A stretch of 64,000 bases of DNA from Candidatus Caenarcanales bacterium (GCA_020050435.1 JAGVKQ010000030.1:1-64000); one strand, 5' to 3'. Positions 44,806 through 55,772 are shown, counted from the first letter of the stretch. Made by a program: numbers and translations. The notes: a model not told the origin generated them from the letters alone.

Positions 44806-47730
44806 TCACTGCCTCAAACCCACTTGAAAATACTTCTGATGGGCTGGCTTCCAATGATAGGTATCATCTAAATATTTAAAAGGGGCATTTAAAGTGGTAC
44901 TAGTTTCTCCTGACATTGAAGCAAATGTTTTTCTATTTTCAGCCAATTTTCTTTCTTTTGTACCAGCCAGAAAGCCCTCAGCCATTCTAAGTTTAAAAAT
45001 TATGGTTTCTCGTTTTATTGCACTGATTCCATCCTCATACTTTTTAAGTTTTTTCACTTCAGGGATATTTATTTTTGTTTCTTTTTCTATCCAAAGCCTA
45101 TATTCATTAGCAAGACTTCTCTTTAGTTCTTCTTCTTTACCTTCTTCTATCATTCGAATTACAGATGGAGCCCTCCATTTCTTCTTCACATCTTCTTCTT
45201 TTTCACTAAAAGCAACTTCCGTATCATAACCATCAAACAATATTTCCTTAAAACGATCTTTTAAATCAGGATTTAGCTCTAACATTGCAGAGACTTTTTC
45301 TCCGATAAACTCAGGTCGACTTCTGTCAAATTCATAAATACTTGCTTCTCGCCTAAGTAAAAATTTCTCCAAATTAGCTTTTAGTCTTTTATTTTTACTT
45401 GAAGTACTTCCAGGATAATTACCATTAGGATTATATTTACTTCTATCCTCATCTAAACCACTTGCTAGATATGCAAGAGCTAGATGTCCATTGTGCATTG
45501 TTCTAAATAATCTATGGATATCCCTTACATCTTGCTCATCTTTCCTGAATTCACTTTTAATAAGCTTTGCTTCACTATACCTATAGTAATCATCTGCAAC
45601 TGACTCCTCAGGGTTATTAAAACCATATCTAATATCCAGATCAATTTTTTGCCCATCTACCAGTTGATAGGTTTTTAGTTCACGAGGAAAAACATTTCCC
45701 CCACCCATAATTTCATAAGGTAATTGATAACCTCCAATCACCAGTGACATTGAATCAATTATAAATTTCTGAGTATTAGTTAGATTTTCTTTTCTTAATT
45801 CATCCAGTGCAGCACGTCCATTCTCATCTGTTTCAATTATTAAATTTATTCTTTCTATAAAGTCTGCATTTGGCATCTTTTCATTGACATCTATATTTAA
45901 AGCAGATGCAACAGCAAATCCCACTCCACGCATTTCCTGTGGAGAAGTAGCACCTCCTAAACTTTTTCTAAAGAGATCCGTATTCCCTAGCTCAAAATCT
46001 AATTTTTCCTGGCTATTTCCAAAAGATATTCCCAATGTTTGAAAATTCATTTCTCTTTCATACGAATTATCAGTTGCCAATCTTTTTCTTAACGCTTCTG
46101 CAATTTCTGATTGGAATAAAAATCCAGAAGTAGTAAACTCCTTAACAACTGCATTCAAACCATTCCATCCATTAGCATCAATTGATCTTTGTCTGCCAGC
46201 AGTAGTAGTGTTAGTGTCAAAGACTTTGATTTTTTGTCTTTCAATCAAGGGAGAAAGTATACCTATAAATTCTCCTAAGATTTGTTCTTTAATTAGTTTA
46301 TTAACTTTCGCCCTATTTTCAACAGGTACAGCTGGGTAATATGTAGAACAATTACTCGGTGATCCTTTATGTTTTTCACTTCTTACTTCAAAAGGGAAAT
46401 AATAAGATTGTCCCATTGAATTTATTCCTGCAAAAAATCTAAAAAATCTCCCTACATCTTCTGTAACAGTTAAGCTTTTTGTAATATCATCAGATTCAAG
46501 TAATTGTTTTTTTAATTCTTTAACTTCATCCGTCACGATAGAAGAAAAATATTCAGGATTTTTTTCAATTACACCATATAAAATATATGGCGCCCAACCA
46601 CAGTTAAAAGTTTTATCCGAGACACTTCCAGCCACCCTGGTAATTAATGCATCAAGTCCTCCGGAACATGAGTTAAATTTCTTTTGCCCAAAATAATTAT
46701 CAGAAAGTATTTTAACCATTCTGTCATGGCATTCTTTTATCTGGGTTTCATTAGATTTTCCACCTTTAATTTCTTCACCAGTAAAATACTCTCCGAAACA
46801 TTCAGAATCCCATGGCACTTCAAAAATGAGCTTATGAGTCTCTGCATCTAAATCTGCTTTCTCTAATTTGCTAACTCCGATTAATGCTGCTTCATAAGTA
46901 TCTAGTATTCCTGTAGTAAATTTTTTCGAACCTTCCCTCTTTTCATCTTCAGTACTTTTAATAGATTGCAAATCGGGGTGAATAACTAAATCGCAGGTTT
47001 TTAATCCATTTTGTATGAAGTGTTTAGCAACTTCTTTATTCGGCAAAACCGCATTTCTTTTTATTACTTCTGTATACTCAGGGAAAAGATCACCCACTAA
47101 AGCTGCTTTTTCTCCATCACTTTTTCCAGGGAATTGACTAAAGCCCTCAATAATACTTCTTCCAATATCTTCTAATTTTATCTGGGACTCTACATAACCT
47201 TCAGGCACACTTTCAGCTTTATTTTTAGGATCGTTTTGAACTTTACTCTCTATTTCACTCTCAAATTCATCAGGCTCTTTACTTTCAGCTTTTATTTCAA
47301 TTTTACTTACAGGTTTAGCTACAGATTTACCCACAGGTTTATCTTCAATTGCTACTTTTGATTTGTACCATTTTAAGAACTCAGGAAAATTTCCTTTTGC
47401 AATCTTCACGAAATCATCTGCAGCAACTTCTTTACTAAAAAGTTCATCTAATACTTTTAGATCAAAAACATTACTTTCAACTGCATTAACTTCTCCCATA
47501 TCAGAAAATACGAAGAGCCCAGCTATACCAGCAGCTGAAGTTCTAAGAAAACCTCTTCTTGAATCAATCCAAGGCCCGCTTCTAGAATTAACAACAGCAG
47601 GTTTAGCAGGAACAGGCTTAGGAGAAGCACATTGCTCAGGAATAGATTCAATACCAAGTCCAGACATAAGGTTCTGTCTTTCTGAGCGTTGATGTACTTT
47701 AGGAAGAGAAGGAATCCCTGTAGTTCTCAT
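44806..47730 (-). CDS. Large protein with twin-arginine signal, unknown
   Basis: The 974-residue protein has a twin-arginine motif at residues 57-62 (SRRGFL) followed by TSAAGIAGLFVF and a possible AxA-like cleavage region (GEVNAVES). The n-region of about 55 residues is unusually long. It should be exported folded by Tat; tatC lies at 17972. The mature part begins with a Lys/Glu/Pro-rich linker (about 110-170) and then a long helical region without a motif I recognise. It lacks the I(K/R)PW modules of its neighbours, so it belongs to the block by position and size only. AAGGA lies 6 bases before the ATG. Confidence 0.78.
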   Translation of the reverse strand: MRTTGIPSLPKVHQRSERQNLMSGLGIESIPEQCASPKPVPAKPAVVNSRSGPWIDSRRGFLRTSAAGIAGLFVFSDMGEVNAVESNVFDLKVLDELFSKEVAADDFVKIAKGNFPEFLKWYKSKVAIEDKPVGKSVAKPVSKIEIKAESKEPDEFESEIESKVQNDPKNKAESVPEGYVESQIKLEDIGRSIIEGFSQFPGKSDGEKAALVGDLFPEYTEVIKRNAVLPNKEVAKHFIQNGLKTCDLVIHPDLQSIKSTEDEKREGSKKFTTGILDTYEAALIGVSKLEKADLDAETHKLIFEVPWDSECFGEYFTGEEIKGGKSNETQIKECHDRMVKILSDNYFGQKKFNSCSGGLDALITRVAGSVSDKTFNCGWAPYILYGVIEKNPEYFSSIVTDEVKELKKQLLESDDITKSLTVTEDVGRFFRFFAGINSMGQSYYFPFEVRSEKHKGSPSNCSTYYPAVPVENRAKVNKLIKEQILGEFIGILSPLIERQKIKVFDTNTTTAGRQRSIDANGWNGLNAVVKEFTTSGFLFQSEIAEALRKRLATDNSYEREMNFQTLGISFGNSQEKLDFELGNTDLFRKSLGGATSPQEMRGVGFAVASALNIDVNEKMPNADFIERINLIIETDENGRAALDELRKENLTNTQKFIIDSMSLVIGGYQLPYEIMGGGNVFPRELKTYQLVDGQKIDLDIRYGFNNPEESVADDYYRYSEAKLIKSEFRKDEQDVRDIHRLFRTMHNGHLALAYLASGLDEDRSKYNPNGNYPGSTSSKNKRLKANLEKFLLRREASIYEFDRSRPEFIGEKVSAMLELNPDLKDRFKEILFDGYDTEVAFSEKEEDVKKKWRAPSVIRMIEEGKEEELKRSLANEYRLWIEKETKINIPEVKKLKKYEDGISAIKRETIIFKLRMAEGFLAGTKERKLAENRKTFASMSGETSTTLNAPFKYLDDTYHWKPAHQKYFQVGLRQ

Positions 47731-47832
47731 TTATGTCCTTGATTTCTAATTAGATTTAGATTAACATAAAGGCATTAAATTACAAGAACTACATAAAGAA
47801 TGTAATGTAAAATTTTGCAAATACTCACACAG

Positions 47833-48924
47833 TTAGCAAATGAACGTACTGTCTCCATAACTAAAGAAACGATATTTTTCTTTTATAGCCTCATCATATA
47901 TATTTTTCAAGTTATCCCATCCTATCAAGGCACTGACTAAGAGTAAAAGACTGGATTTAGGCAAGTGAAAATTAGTAATTAAGGCATCTACGATTTTATA
48001 TTTATAACCTGGGGAAATATAGAGGTCATTTTCGCCTGTACAGACGTTGTATACAACGTCTCTTTCGGATAAATATTCCAACGTACGTGTCACAGTAGTT
48101 CCACATGCCACTATCCTTTTTCCATTTTTCTTATGTTCTAATATTTTTTCCCAAACGTCTTTTTCTATAGAAAACTTTTCAGGCATTAATTTATGCTCTC
48201 TAACATCGTCAGTTCTAATAGGCAAAAAAGTCCCTGGTCCCACATGAAGAGTTAGATATAAAATCTCCACACCTTTGTTTTTTATTTTTTGTAGAAGTTC
48301 TTCTGTAAAGTGAAGTGATGCTGTCGGTGCTGCTACTGCTCCTGGCTCTTTAGCAAAGACTGTTTGGTATCGATCTGAATCTTGCTTATGGTCCCATGGT
48401 CCTATAGTCTCATGGTCTCTTTTAATATATGGCGGCAAAGGCATTTGCCCGACTTTATCAAGTATGGTTTTCAGATCATCATGCGATTGAAAACGAATGG
48501 TTTCATTATCAATGATTTCGATTTCAATGTCATCCTGAGTCTTAGCGAAGGATCCGCTTACGGTAACACAAATACCCTGTTTCAAATCCTTCCTCGGATT
48601 AGCAAAAACCTTCCACGTTAAATTATCAGCACTAACAGAACTTATTAAAAGAATTTCTATTTCTTTTTTCTGTCCTCCGTCTTCTATCCTCTGTCCTCTA
48701 AATTTTGCCCTAATCACCTTTGTATTGTTTAGAACCAGTACATCATTTTCATTCAAGAAATCAACAATGTCATAAAACTTATGGTGAGACATTTCTTTTT
48801 TGTCTTTTTTATAGACAAGTAACTTGGATTCATCTCTTTTATCACAAGGATATTGTGCAATTAACTCTTTTGGCAGAGAATAGTTATATGTTTCAAGGTC
48901 GTATAATTGTTCTTCTGTAATCAT
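47833..48924 (-). CDS. queA: S-adenosylmethionine:tRNA ribosyltransferase-isomerase, with several repeat-derived insertions
   Basis: QueA makes epoxyqueuosine in tRNA from preQ1 and SAM. From the start at 48924 it has 363 residues, about 20 more than B. subtilis QueA. Hallmarks: YSLPKELIAQYP, VLVLNNTKVI, GQMPLPPYI, DRYQTVFAKEPGAVAAPTASLHFTEELL, LHVGPGTFLPIRTDDVREHKLMPE, GTTVTRTLEYL, NFHLPKSSLLLLVSALIG, YRFFSYGDSTFI. Four segments are encoded by dispersed-repeat DNA read in frame (48042-48061, 48388-48419, 48528-48555, 48669-48698). All core motifs survive. The frame extends to 49002 but the ATG at 48924 fits the family start. That ATG overlaps the start of the divergent glycosyltransferase. 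Confidence 0.95.
   Translation of the reverse strand: MITEEQLYDLETYNYSLPKELIAQYPCDKRDESKLLVYKKDKKEMSHHKFYDIVDFLNENDVLVLNNTKVIRAKFRGQRIEDGGQKKEIEILLISSVSADNLTWKVFANPRKDLKQGICVTVSGSFAKTQDDIEIEIIDNETIRFQSHDDLKTILDKVGQMPLPPYIKRDHETIGPWDHKQDSDRYQTVFAKEPGAVAAPTASLHFTEELLQKIKNKGVEILYLTLHVGPGTFLPIRTDDVREHKLMPEKFSIEKDVWEKILEHKKNGKRIVACGTTVTRTLEYLSERDVVYNVCTGENDLYISPGYKYKIVDALITNFHLPKSSLLLLVSALIGWDNLKNIYDEAIKEKYRFFSYGDSTFIC
48042..48061. repeat. Palindromic element in queA (AGACGTTG core)
   Basis: AGACGTTGTATACAACGTCT is a perfect 20-base palindrome encoding RDVVYNV, close to the C-terminal third of QueA. Very similar GAGACGTTG palindromes are abundant in cyanobacterial genomes. Confidence 0.85.
48388..48419. 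repeat. Repeat in queA (ATGGTCC / GGTCCTATAG family)
   Basis: ATGGTCCCATGGTCCTATAG followed by TCTCATGGTCTC encodes the residues between PPYIKR and DRYQTVF. Other QueA proteins have only a few residues there. Related wording occurs between gmk and rpoZ. Confidence 0.75.
48528..48555. repeat. Repeat in queA (TGTCATCCTGAG...CGAAGGATCC)
   Basis: TGTCATCCTGAGTCTTAGCG with AAGGATCC is a version of a repeat (GTCATCCTGAG...GAAGGATC) scattered in many bacterial genomes. It encodes GSFAKTQDD in a beta region of QueA. Confidence 0.75.
48669..48698. repeat. Repeat in queA (TCTGTCCTCCGTCTTCT)
   Basis: TCTGTCCTCCGTCTTCTATC continues CTCTGTCCTCT. It matches the intergenic repeat at 1466-1488 (CTGTTCTCCGTCTTCTGTTC) with about three differences in 25 bases and encodes RGQRIEDGGQK of QueA. 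Confidence 0.75.
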
Positions 48925-49972
48925 GAATAATGAAAAAACACAAATTGAACTTTCAGTAATTATTTGCACAAGAAATCGTGCACGCAAGCTAGCCACTCTC
49001 ATTCAGTGTTTAGGTTCTCAAAGAGATATTGAAAAACTAAACTGGGAAATTATCATAGTCGATAATAACTCAACTGACAATACAAAAGAAGTAGCATATG
49101 CATTTTCTGAAGGTAGCAACTTAAGAATTAATTACATATTTGAACCTAGAACAGGGCTTTCTTATGCTAGAAATATTGGAATACTAGTCTCTAAAGGTTC
49201 ATACATACTTTTTATTGATGACGATGTATTGATACCAAAAGAATTTGTAAGTAATGTTTTATTTGGAGTTCAGGAATTTCCAGAGTTTCATATTTTTGGC
49301 TTTAGAGTTTTAGCTGACTGGCATGAAACGACGAAAAAGCCATTATGGATAAATTTTAAAAAGCCTTTCAATTTAGTTCAAAGTTTTTTACCCACACATG
49401 ACTTAGGAAAAGAGCCTCTACAGTATCCAAATAGATATTCCAGAAATCCTATTGGTGCAGCATTTCTAATTAAGAAAGAGATTATTGAGAACCTTGGACC
49501 ATTTAGAGAAGATTTAGGTGCTGGTCAAAGTGGACTTTGTGAAGATACTGAGTTTTTTTGGTATGCCATCTTAAAAGGTTATAAAATTTTATATTGGCCT
49601 TATGCAGCCATTTATCATCCTGTTTTGCCAGATAGACCCACTTTAAATTATTTACACAAATGGTATTTCAATCTTGGGAAATCACTTTATTTAGTTAAGA
49701 ACTCTGGAAGACTTTTAAACAATAGAAAAAAGCCTTTACTAGGAATAGAAGGTTTTATTACAAACAAATTACCACCTATATTTGAAAAGATTTTACTTGA
49801 TATAAAAATATTCAATGTTTCATTTTTTCTATTGATCAAGTTTTTACTCGTGGTAATTCTTTTACCTCTAAGCATTCCTTTACTACTAATAAATAGAACT
49901 TTTTACATTTCTACTCTATTAGCAAAAACACTGGGTGAAATGAAGCAGGCTCTGCAAAGAATACATAATTAA
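48923..49972 (+). CDS. Family 2 glycosyltransferase with C-terminal membrane segment
   Basis: The 349-residue protein has a GT-A fold. It opens with ELSVIICTRNRARKLATLIQCL, has IIVDNNSTDNT (nucleotide-sugar binding), FEPRTGLSYARNIGILVSKG, the metal-binding DDD motif in ILFIDDDVLIP, and the late acceptor/catalytic region GLCEDTEFFWYAILKGYKILYWPYAAIYH. A C-terminal hydrophobic hairpin (about 290-325) would hold it at the membrane. It probably adds a sugar to an envelope polysaccharide or lipid; donor and acceptor cannot be read. No other glycan genes are adjacent. Its ATG overlaps the queA ATG by two bases on the opposite strand, so its promoter must lie inside queA. Confidence 0.9.
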   Translation: MNNEKTQIELSVIICTRNRARKLATLIQCLGSQRDIEKLNWEIIIVDNNSTDNTKEVAYAFSEGSNLRINYIFEPRTGLSYARNIGILVSKGSYILFIDDDVLIPKEFVSNVLFGVQEFPEFHIFGFRVLADWHETTKKPLWINFKKPFNLVQSFLPTHDLGKEPLQYPNRYSRNPIGAAFLIKKEIIENLGPFREDLGAGQSGLCEDTEFFWYAILKGYKILYWPYAAIYHPVLPDRPTLNYLHKWYFNLGKSLYLVKNSGRLLNNRKKPLLGIEGFITNKLPPIFEKILLDIKIFNVSFFLLIKFLLVVILLPLSIPLLLINRTFYISTLLAKTLGEMKQALQRIHN

Positions 49973-50030
49973 CCTATAGCTTTTAAAGTTTTTACAATTA
50001 ATACAATACTTAAAAAATTGTTAATTATGT
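49963..50030 (+). terminator. Long-loop inverted repeat at the end of the glycosyltransferase gene
   Basis: ACATAATTAAC (including the last codons and stop) pairs perfectly with GTTAATTATGT 46 bases later. The arms are AT-rich with a long loop, so it may slow or end transcription but is not a classic intrinsic terminator. It could equally be chance in AT-rich DNA. Confidence 0.35.
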
Positions 50031-50158
50031 TCTTAATTTCCCCATAAGAATCAATACATTAAAAAAAATTAATCTCTCAATACTTTTATATTCATTTCTC
50101 TTCTGTTAGCATTATTTAAAATATTTTAGATGAGTATTAAGTATAAGGAGATTTATAA

Positions 50159-50662
50159 ATGACATTAGAAGTTATACCTGGGGTTTCAGCAGGAGCAAGA
50201 TTTAGGCACGAAGCAGAAGTAACATTTTATGGATTTCAAGCTACAGATCCAGATGGTTTTGGTTCAGAAATTATAAAAGATGGAAAACCCAATTTACTAC
50301 AAGTACCAGACAGATGGTTCCAACAGTCATTTCAACTTAGTGATGATGCAGCAGTAAGAATAGCAAAACCACATCCTAGTGCAAAATCTACAAGAGATTT
50401 AAAAATTGCAGGTCCTGTTTTAATTACTGTATATAACCCAAGTGGTGAAGGTAAAAAAGAAAACTTCTGGGTAACAGCACCAAGAAGTCAAACTATTACA
50501 GATTTCGCTTCAGAATTCTCAGCCTCTTTAGATAGCAAAGACTTTGCAGGTGTTACAAGCAAAATTACTTCACGCGGTGCAGCAGATAGACAATATTTAC
50601 TATATGACGTAGGGAATTTAGTAACAGTAGATGTTCCAACTGAAATAAGTCCTTTAAGCTAA
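50159..50662 (+). CDS. Unknown 167-residue protein, beta-rich
   Basis: I do not recognise this protein. It has a strong ribosome-binding site (AAGGAG, eight bases before the ATG), so it is likely expressed. There is no signal peptide, membrane helix or cysteine. The sequence alternates short strands and turns (AEVTFYGFQATDPDGFGS, GPVLITVYNPSGEGKKENFWVTAP), compatible with a beta-sandwich. It stands alone between the glycosyltransferase and the 23S region. Confidence 0.65.
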   Translation: MTLEVIPGVSAGARFRHEAEVTFYGFQATDPDGFGSEIIKDGKPNLLQVPDRWFQQSFQLSDDAAVRIAKPHPSAKSTRDLKIAGPVLITVYNPSGEGKKENFWVTAPRSQTITDFASEFSASLDSKDFAGVTSKITSRGAADRQYLLYDVGNLVTVDVPTEISPLS

Positions 50663-51001
50663 TAAAATAGCCATCAAATAGAACTAAGAAATTATCTTTA
50701 TTAATTCTAAAAAGAATCTTAAGCTATACAAATGTACAGGTTGTAACCCTGTGTTTATAGTTAAAAGAATACGTATTTTTGTCAATATTACACTATGAAA
50801 GTCAAACATAACAAAAATTGATTTGTAATTCCTTGACCAAGTCACATCACCTTGATAGAGTGTTACTCCGCTATTTAATTTCCTTATCTCCAAAGTGCGA
50901 TAAGGGCTAATTAAAAAGAAGAAAAAAAAAGAATCTCAAAAAGTTTTTATTCTTTCTTCTTTATGTAGCTGTGGCCTGTTAAATCAAGCCGATGAACTCT
51001 G

Positions 51002-51014
51002 AAAACTGCATACA
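51002..51014 (+). other. 5' strand of a long-range 23S-flanking pairing
   Basis: AAAACTGCATACA is perfectly complementary to TGTATGCAGTTTT at 54301-54313, 66 bases after the 23S gene. GAAAACTGCATA wording is typical of 16S-23S spacers in cyanobacteria and Firmicutes, so this looks like a remnant of a normal rRNA operon spacer. Confidence 0.6.
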
Positions 51015-51256
51015 AATAGATTAGTTAAATATCGAAGTTAGTTTTAAGTTTCAATCAAGTTTTTAGAAATAAAAACAAGAATTGAAGCACCAAAAAAGCT
51101 AAAAACAGATAGATAAATGTAAACAAAAGCCTAAATACAGGTGACTAGACAGGTTGGGGGCAACCCTAAAATGTAATAGCATCTGTAGTGTCAATTCAAA
51201 AAAATTGACGTAGTCAAAAAAATATCTATTGTTCTCTGTAATGGAGAATAATATAT

Positions 51257-51279
51257 CGATCTTTTTGTAGTCTAGAAGA
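51257..51279 (+). other. 5' half of the 23S processing stem
   Basis: GTAGTCTAGAAGA (51267-51279) pairs perfectly with TCTTCTAGACTAC (54241-54253). The stem continues less perfectly outward (ATCGATCTTTTT with AAAGAGATCAATCGAT). Such stems flank 23S rRNA and are cut by RNase III. Confidence 0.8.
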
Positions 51280-51285
51280 TTACAA

Positions 51286-54235
<2,950 letters not shown>

Positions 54236-54240
54236 TTTCT

Positions 54241-54266
54241 TCTTCTAGACTACAAAGAGATCAATC
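54241..54266 (+). other. 3' half of the 23S processing stem
   Basis: TCTTCTAGACTAC is the complement of 51267-51279 and begins six bases after the likely 3' end of the rRNA. The following AAAGAGATCAATC continues the stem imperfectly. Confidence 0.8.
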
Positions 54267-54275
54267 GATGAAGTT

Positions 54276-54298
54276 GTAAGGGTGTTAACTACCCTTAC
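54276..54298. repeat. Hairpin element GTAAGGGT / ACCCTTAC
   Basis: Eight-base perfect arms with a 7-base loop lie just after the 23S processing stem. The following bases (GTTGTATGCAGTTTTAAG) resemble those after the next hairpin, so the two copies share flank as well as arms. Confidence 0.75.
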
Positions 54299-54334
54299 GT
54301 TGTATGCAGTTTTAAGCGTTCTAAAAAAAATATT

Positions 54335-54363
54335 GTAAGGGCGGGTGTAATACTCGCCCTTAC
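54335..54363. repeat. Hairpin element GTAAGGGCG / CGCCCTTAC
   Basis: Nine-base perfect arms, extended by GT / AC. It is followed by GTTTCATGTAGTTTTAA, similar to the flank of the element at 54276. It is probably another copy of the same mobile palindrome. Confidence 0.8.
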
Positions 54364-54400
54364 GTTTCATGTAGTTTTAACCTGTCCAAAGATTGTTTCT

Positions 54401-54406
54401 TATAAA
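54401..54406 (+). promoter_or_regulatory. -10-like hexamer of the 121-residue gene
   Basis: TATAAA lies 8 bases before the ATG at 54415. No ribosome-binding site is visible, so the mRNA may be leaderless. Confidence 0.35.
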
Positions 54407-54414
54407 ATATATTT

Positions 54415-54780
54415 ATGACATTAACAAGGCTTAGAGGGGTTTTATTTGGAGCAGTCACTTTAGGTTTATTTAATGGAGGTGGAGTTAAAACTGTACTTCC
54501 CAAGATTATAAATGTAGAACCAGAAACTCCTACTAAAAGCTTTGATGAGGATTTACGAGAAAATTCAATTCACCTTGCTTACCAGGTTTTCTTAGAACGA
54601 TTTAATACATCCGAAAAACCAGACTTCTATACTTTTTTAACTAATCAAAAATCAAGTGGTTTATATACAAGGGAAACTATAGCTGGAGCTTATGTTTATA
54701 CGGATACTAAAACTAGGCACACTTTGAAAATATCTTTATCCGGTAATATTCTTGAATCTAATGGTGTTAAAAAAATCTAG
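54415..54780 (+). CDS. Unknown 121-residue protein with hydrophobic N-terminus
   Basis: The product begins MTLTRLRGVLFGAVTLGLFNGGG, a weak signal peptide or anchor, followed by a mixed alpha/beta domain of about 90 residues (SIHLAYQVFLERF, YVYTDTKTRHTLKISLSG). I do not recognise a family. There is no ribosome-binding site; a TATAAA hexamer lies 8 bases upstream. It begins about 180 bases after the 23S gene and is separated from it by two hairpin elements. Confidence 0.5.
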   Translation: MTLTRLRGVLFGAVTLGLFNGGGVKTVLPKIINVEPETPTKSFDEDLRENSIHLAYQVFLERFNTSEKPDFYTFLTNQKSSGLYTRETIAGAYVYTDTKTRHTLKISLSGNILESNGVKKI

Positions 54781-54865
54781 ATTTACTTAATTTTAAATTT
54801 TAAACTTATGGATTGAAACTAAATATTTACTGATCGGTCATAATTAAAAGAAAAAGGGGGATATT

Positions 54866-55006
54866 ATGGGAGACTTAAGTACACTTTTAAATTCAAATAT
54901 TACACAGTTAGTAGTAATCGTTGGTGGGTTTTACTGGTTAGGTAAAAAAGTAGATGAGCATTTTGACGCATTAAATAAAAAATGCGACGAGAAGAAAGCA
55001 GCGTAG
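54866..55006 (+). CDS. 46-residue single-span membrane protein
   Basis: This short gene encodes a protein beginning MGDLSTLLNSNITQLVVIVG. It has one hydrophobic segment (about residues 11-26: ITQLVVIVGGFYWLG) followed by a charged tail (KKVDEHFDALNKKCDEKKAA). A strong AAGGGGG site lies 5-6 bases before the ATG and an intrinsic terminator follows 20 bases after the stop, so it looks like a monocistronic unit. The topology recalls small holin-like or regulatory membrane peptides, but no family can be named. Confidence 0.65.
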   Translation: MGDLSTLLNSNITQLVVIVGGFYWLGKKVDEHFDALNKKCDEKKAA

Positions 55007-55026
55007 ATTCAAACTGTAAAATTTAT

Positions 55027-55066
55027 AAGCCTACTAGCCCATAAAAAAGGTTTGTAGGTTTTTTTT
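55027..55066 (+). terminator. Intrinsic terminator
   Basis: AAGCCTAC pairs with GTAGGTTT (one wobble), with an inner AGCC / GGTT extension around an A-rich loop. The stem runs into eight or more Ts. It ends the transcript of the 46-residue protein. Confidence 0.8.
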
Positions 55067-55146
55067 ATTGATATATTAAAAAAAGATAAAATAATTTCCA
55101 TTTTATACGTACCAGACTTATCATTACCCTAATTTCAGGAGTATAT

Positions 55147-55725
55147 ATGAATTCAGTAGATGTTTTAAGAGGTGCTGTATATGGTGAAGATAGTAGCCCA
55201 TATACAAGTATGGTTAAAAAAAATATGCTGCATCTTACTATTCCAGTTTCAAAGAGTGGAGCAGTTCCAGCAAAACCCCCAAAGACTCCTTTTTATCAGG
55301 TAGGATTATGTGCAGAATTACTTGATATAAGACAAAGTATAGCACCAAATAATTTAAAACTTTTAGATGTGGATGGTGTTACAAAACAAGGTGAAATTTT
55401 AGAGCTTGATGAAGGCATGGATCAATTGCCTGAAGCATTTTTTGAAACGTTAGGGAAAGTAAATAATGAAATTGAAACGGCTACGGGTTTTAATCCTGAT
55501 AATGATAGCCCATTGGCACATTTATTTGCCCCGGACGCTGCTGTTACTAAGCCACGCCCTTCTAAACCCTCTTCAAAACCAGAACCAAACGGCAAAGTGA
55601 CTGAACAAGATTTAGAAAGACTCCATCTAGATATTGATAGGTTAGAAGAAATGGGACTTACTGTTGCAATGATTAATGAGCGTGGAATTACCTTAGAGCA
55701 ATTAACAGGGATACTTCAAAGTTAA
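55147..55725 (+). CDS. Unknown 192-residue protein with C-terminal helical hairpin
   Basis: A good AGGAG site lies 6 bases before the ATG. The N-terminal 110 residues are a mixed domain without a motif I recognise. A Pro/Lys/Ser linker (TKPRPSKPSSKPEPNGK, about 133-150) leads to a short helical segment (QDLERLHLDIDRLEEMGLTVAMINERGITLEQLTGIL) whose spacing resembles a helix-turn-helix or small binding hairpin. There is no signal peptide. It stands alone between the small membrane protein and mqnE. Confidence 0.55.
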   Translation: MNSVDVLRGAVYGEDSSPYTSMVKKNMLHLTIPVSKSGAVPAKPPKTPFYQVGLCAELLDIRQSIAPNNLKLLDVDGVTKQGEILELDEGMDQLPEAFFETLGKVNNEIETATGFNPDNDSPLAHLFAPDAAVTKPRPSKPSSKPEPNGKVTEQDLERLHLDIDRLEEMGLTVAMINERGITLEQLTGILQS

Positions 55726-55743
55726 GCTTATACATATTTATTC

Positions 55744-55772
55744 TTGCTTCTTTGAAATTTACCATCTAAAAT
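55744..55772 (+). promoter_or_regulatory. Promoter of mqnE
   Basis: TTGCTT, 17 bases, TAAAAT. The -10 ends 8 bases before the mqnE ATG and there is no ribosome-binding site, so the mRNA is probably leaderless. Confidence 0.5.

Larger units (their letters stand above)
50663..51285 (+). other. Gene-free leader region of the 23S gene
   Basis: These 620 bases hold no protein gene, tRNA or 16S sequence that I can find. They contain an rrn-spacer-like CTCTGAAAACTGCATACA (from 50997), an inverted repeat GTCAATT / AATTGAC (51190-51209), a CCTTATC / GATAAGG hairpin (50880-50903), and the 5' half of the 23S processing stem (51257-51279). A TTGACG at 51205 might be a -35, but I see no good -10 at the right distance. 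Confidence 0.6.

Noticed and set aside
48925-49002. 26-residue N-terminal extension of QueA
   Set aside because: Other QueA proteins start at or near the equivalent of residue 27, and the extra part lies in the glycosyltransferase coding region.
54236-54414. A 5S rRNA gene after the 23S
   Set aside because: The region contains only the processing stem and two short hairpins; no 5S-like sequence or length is present.
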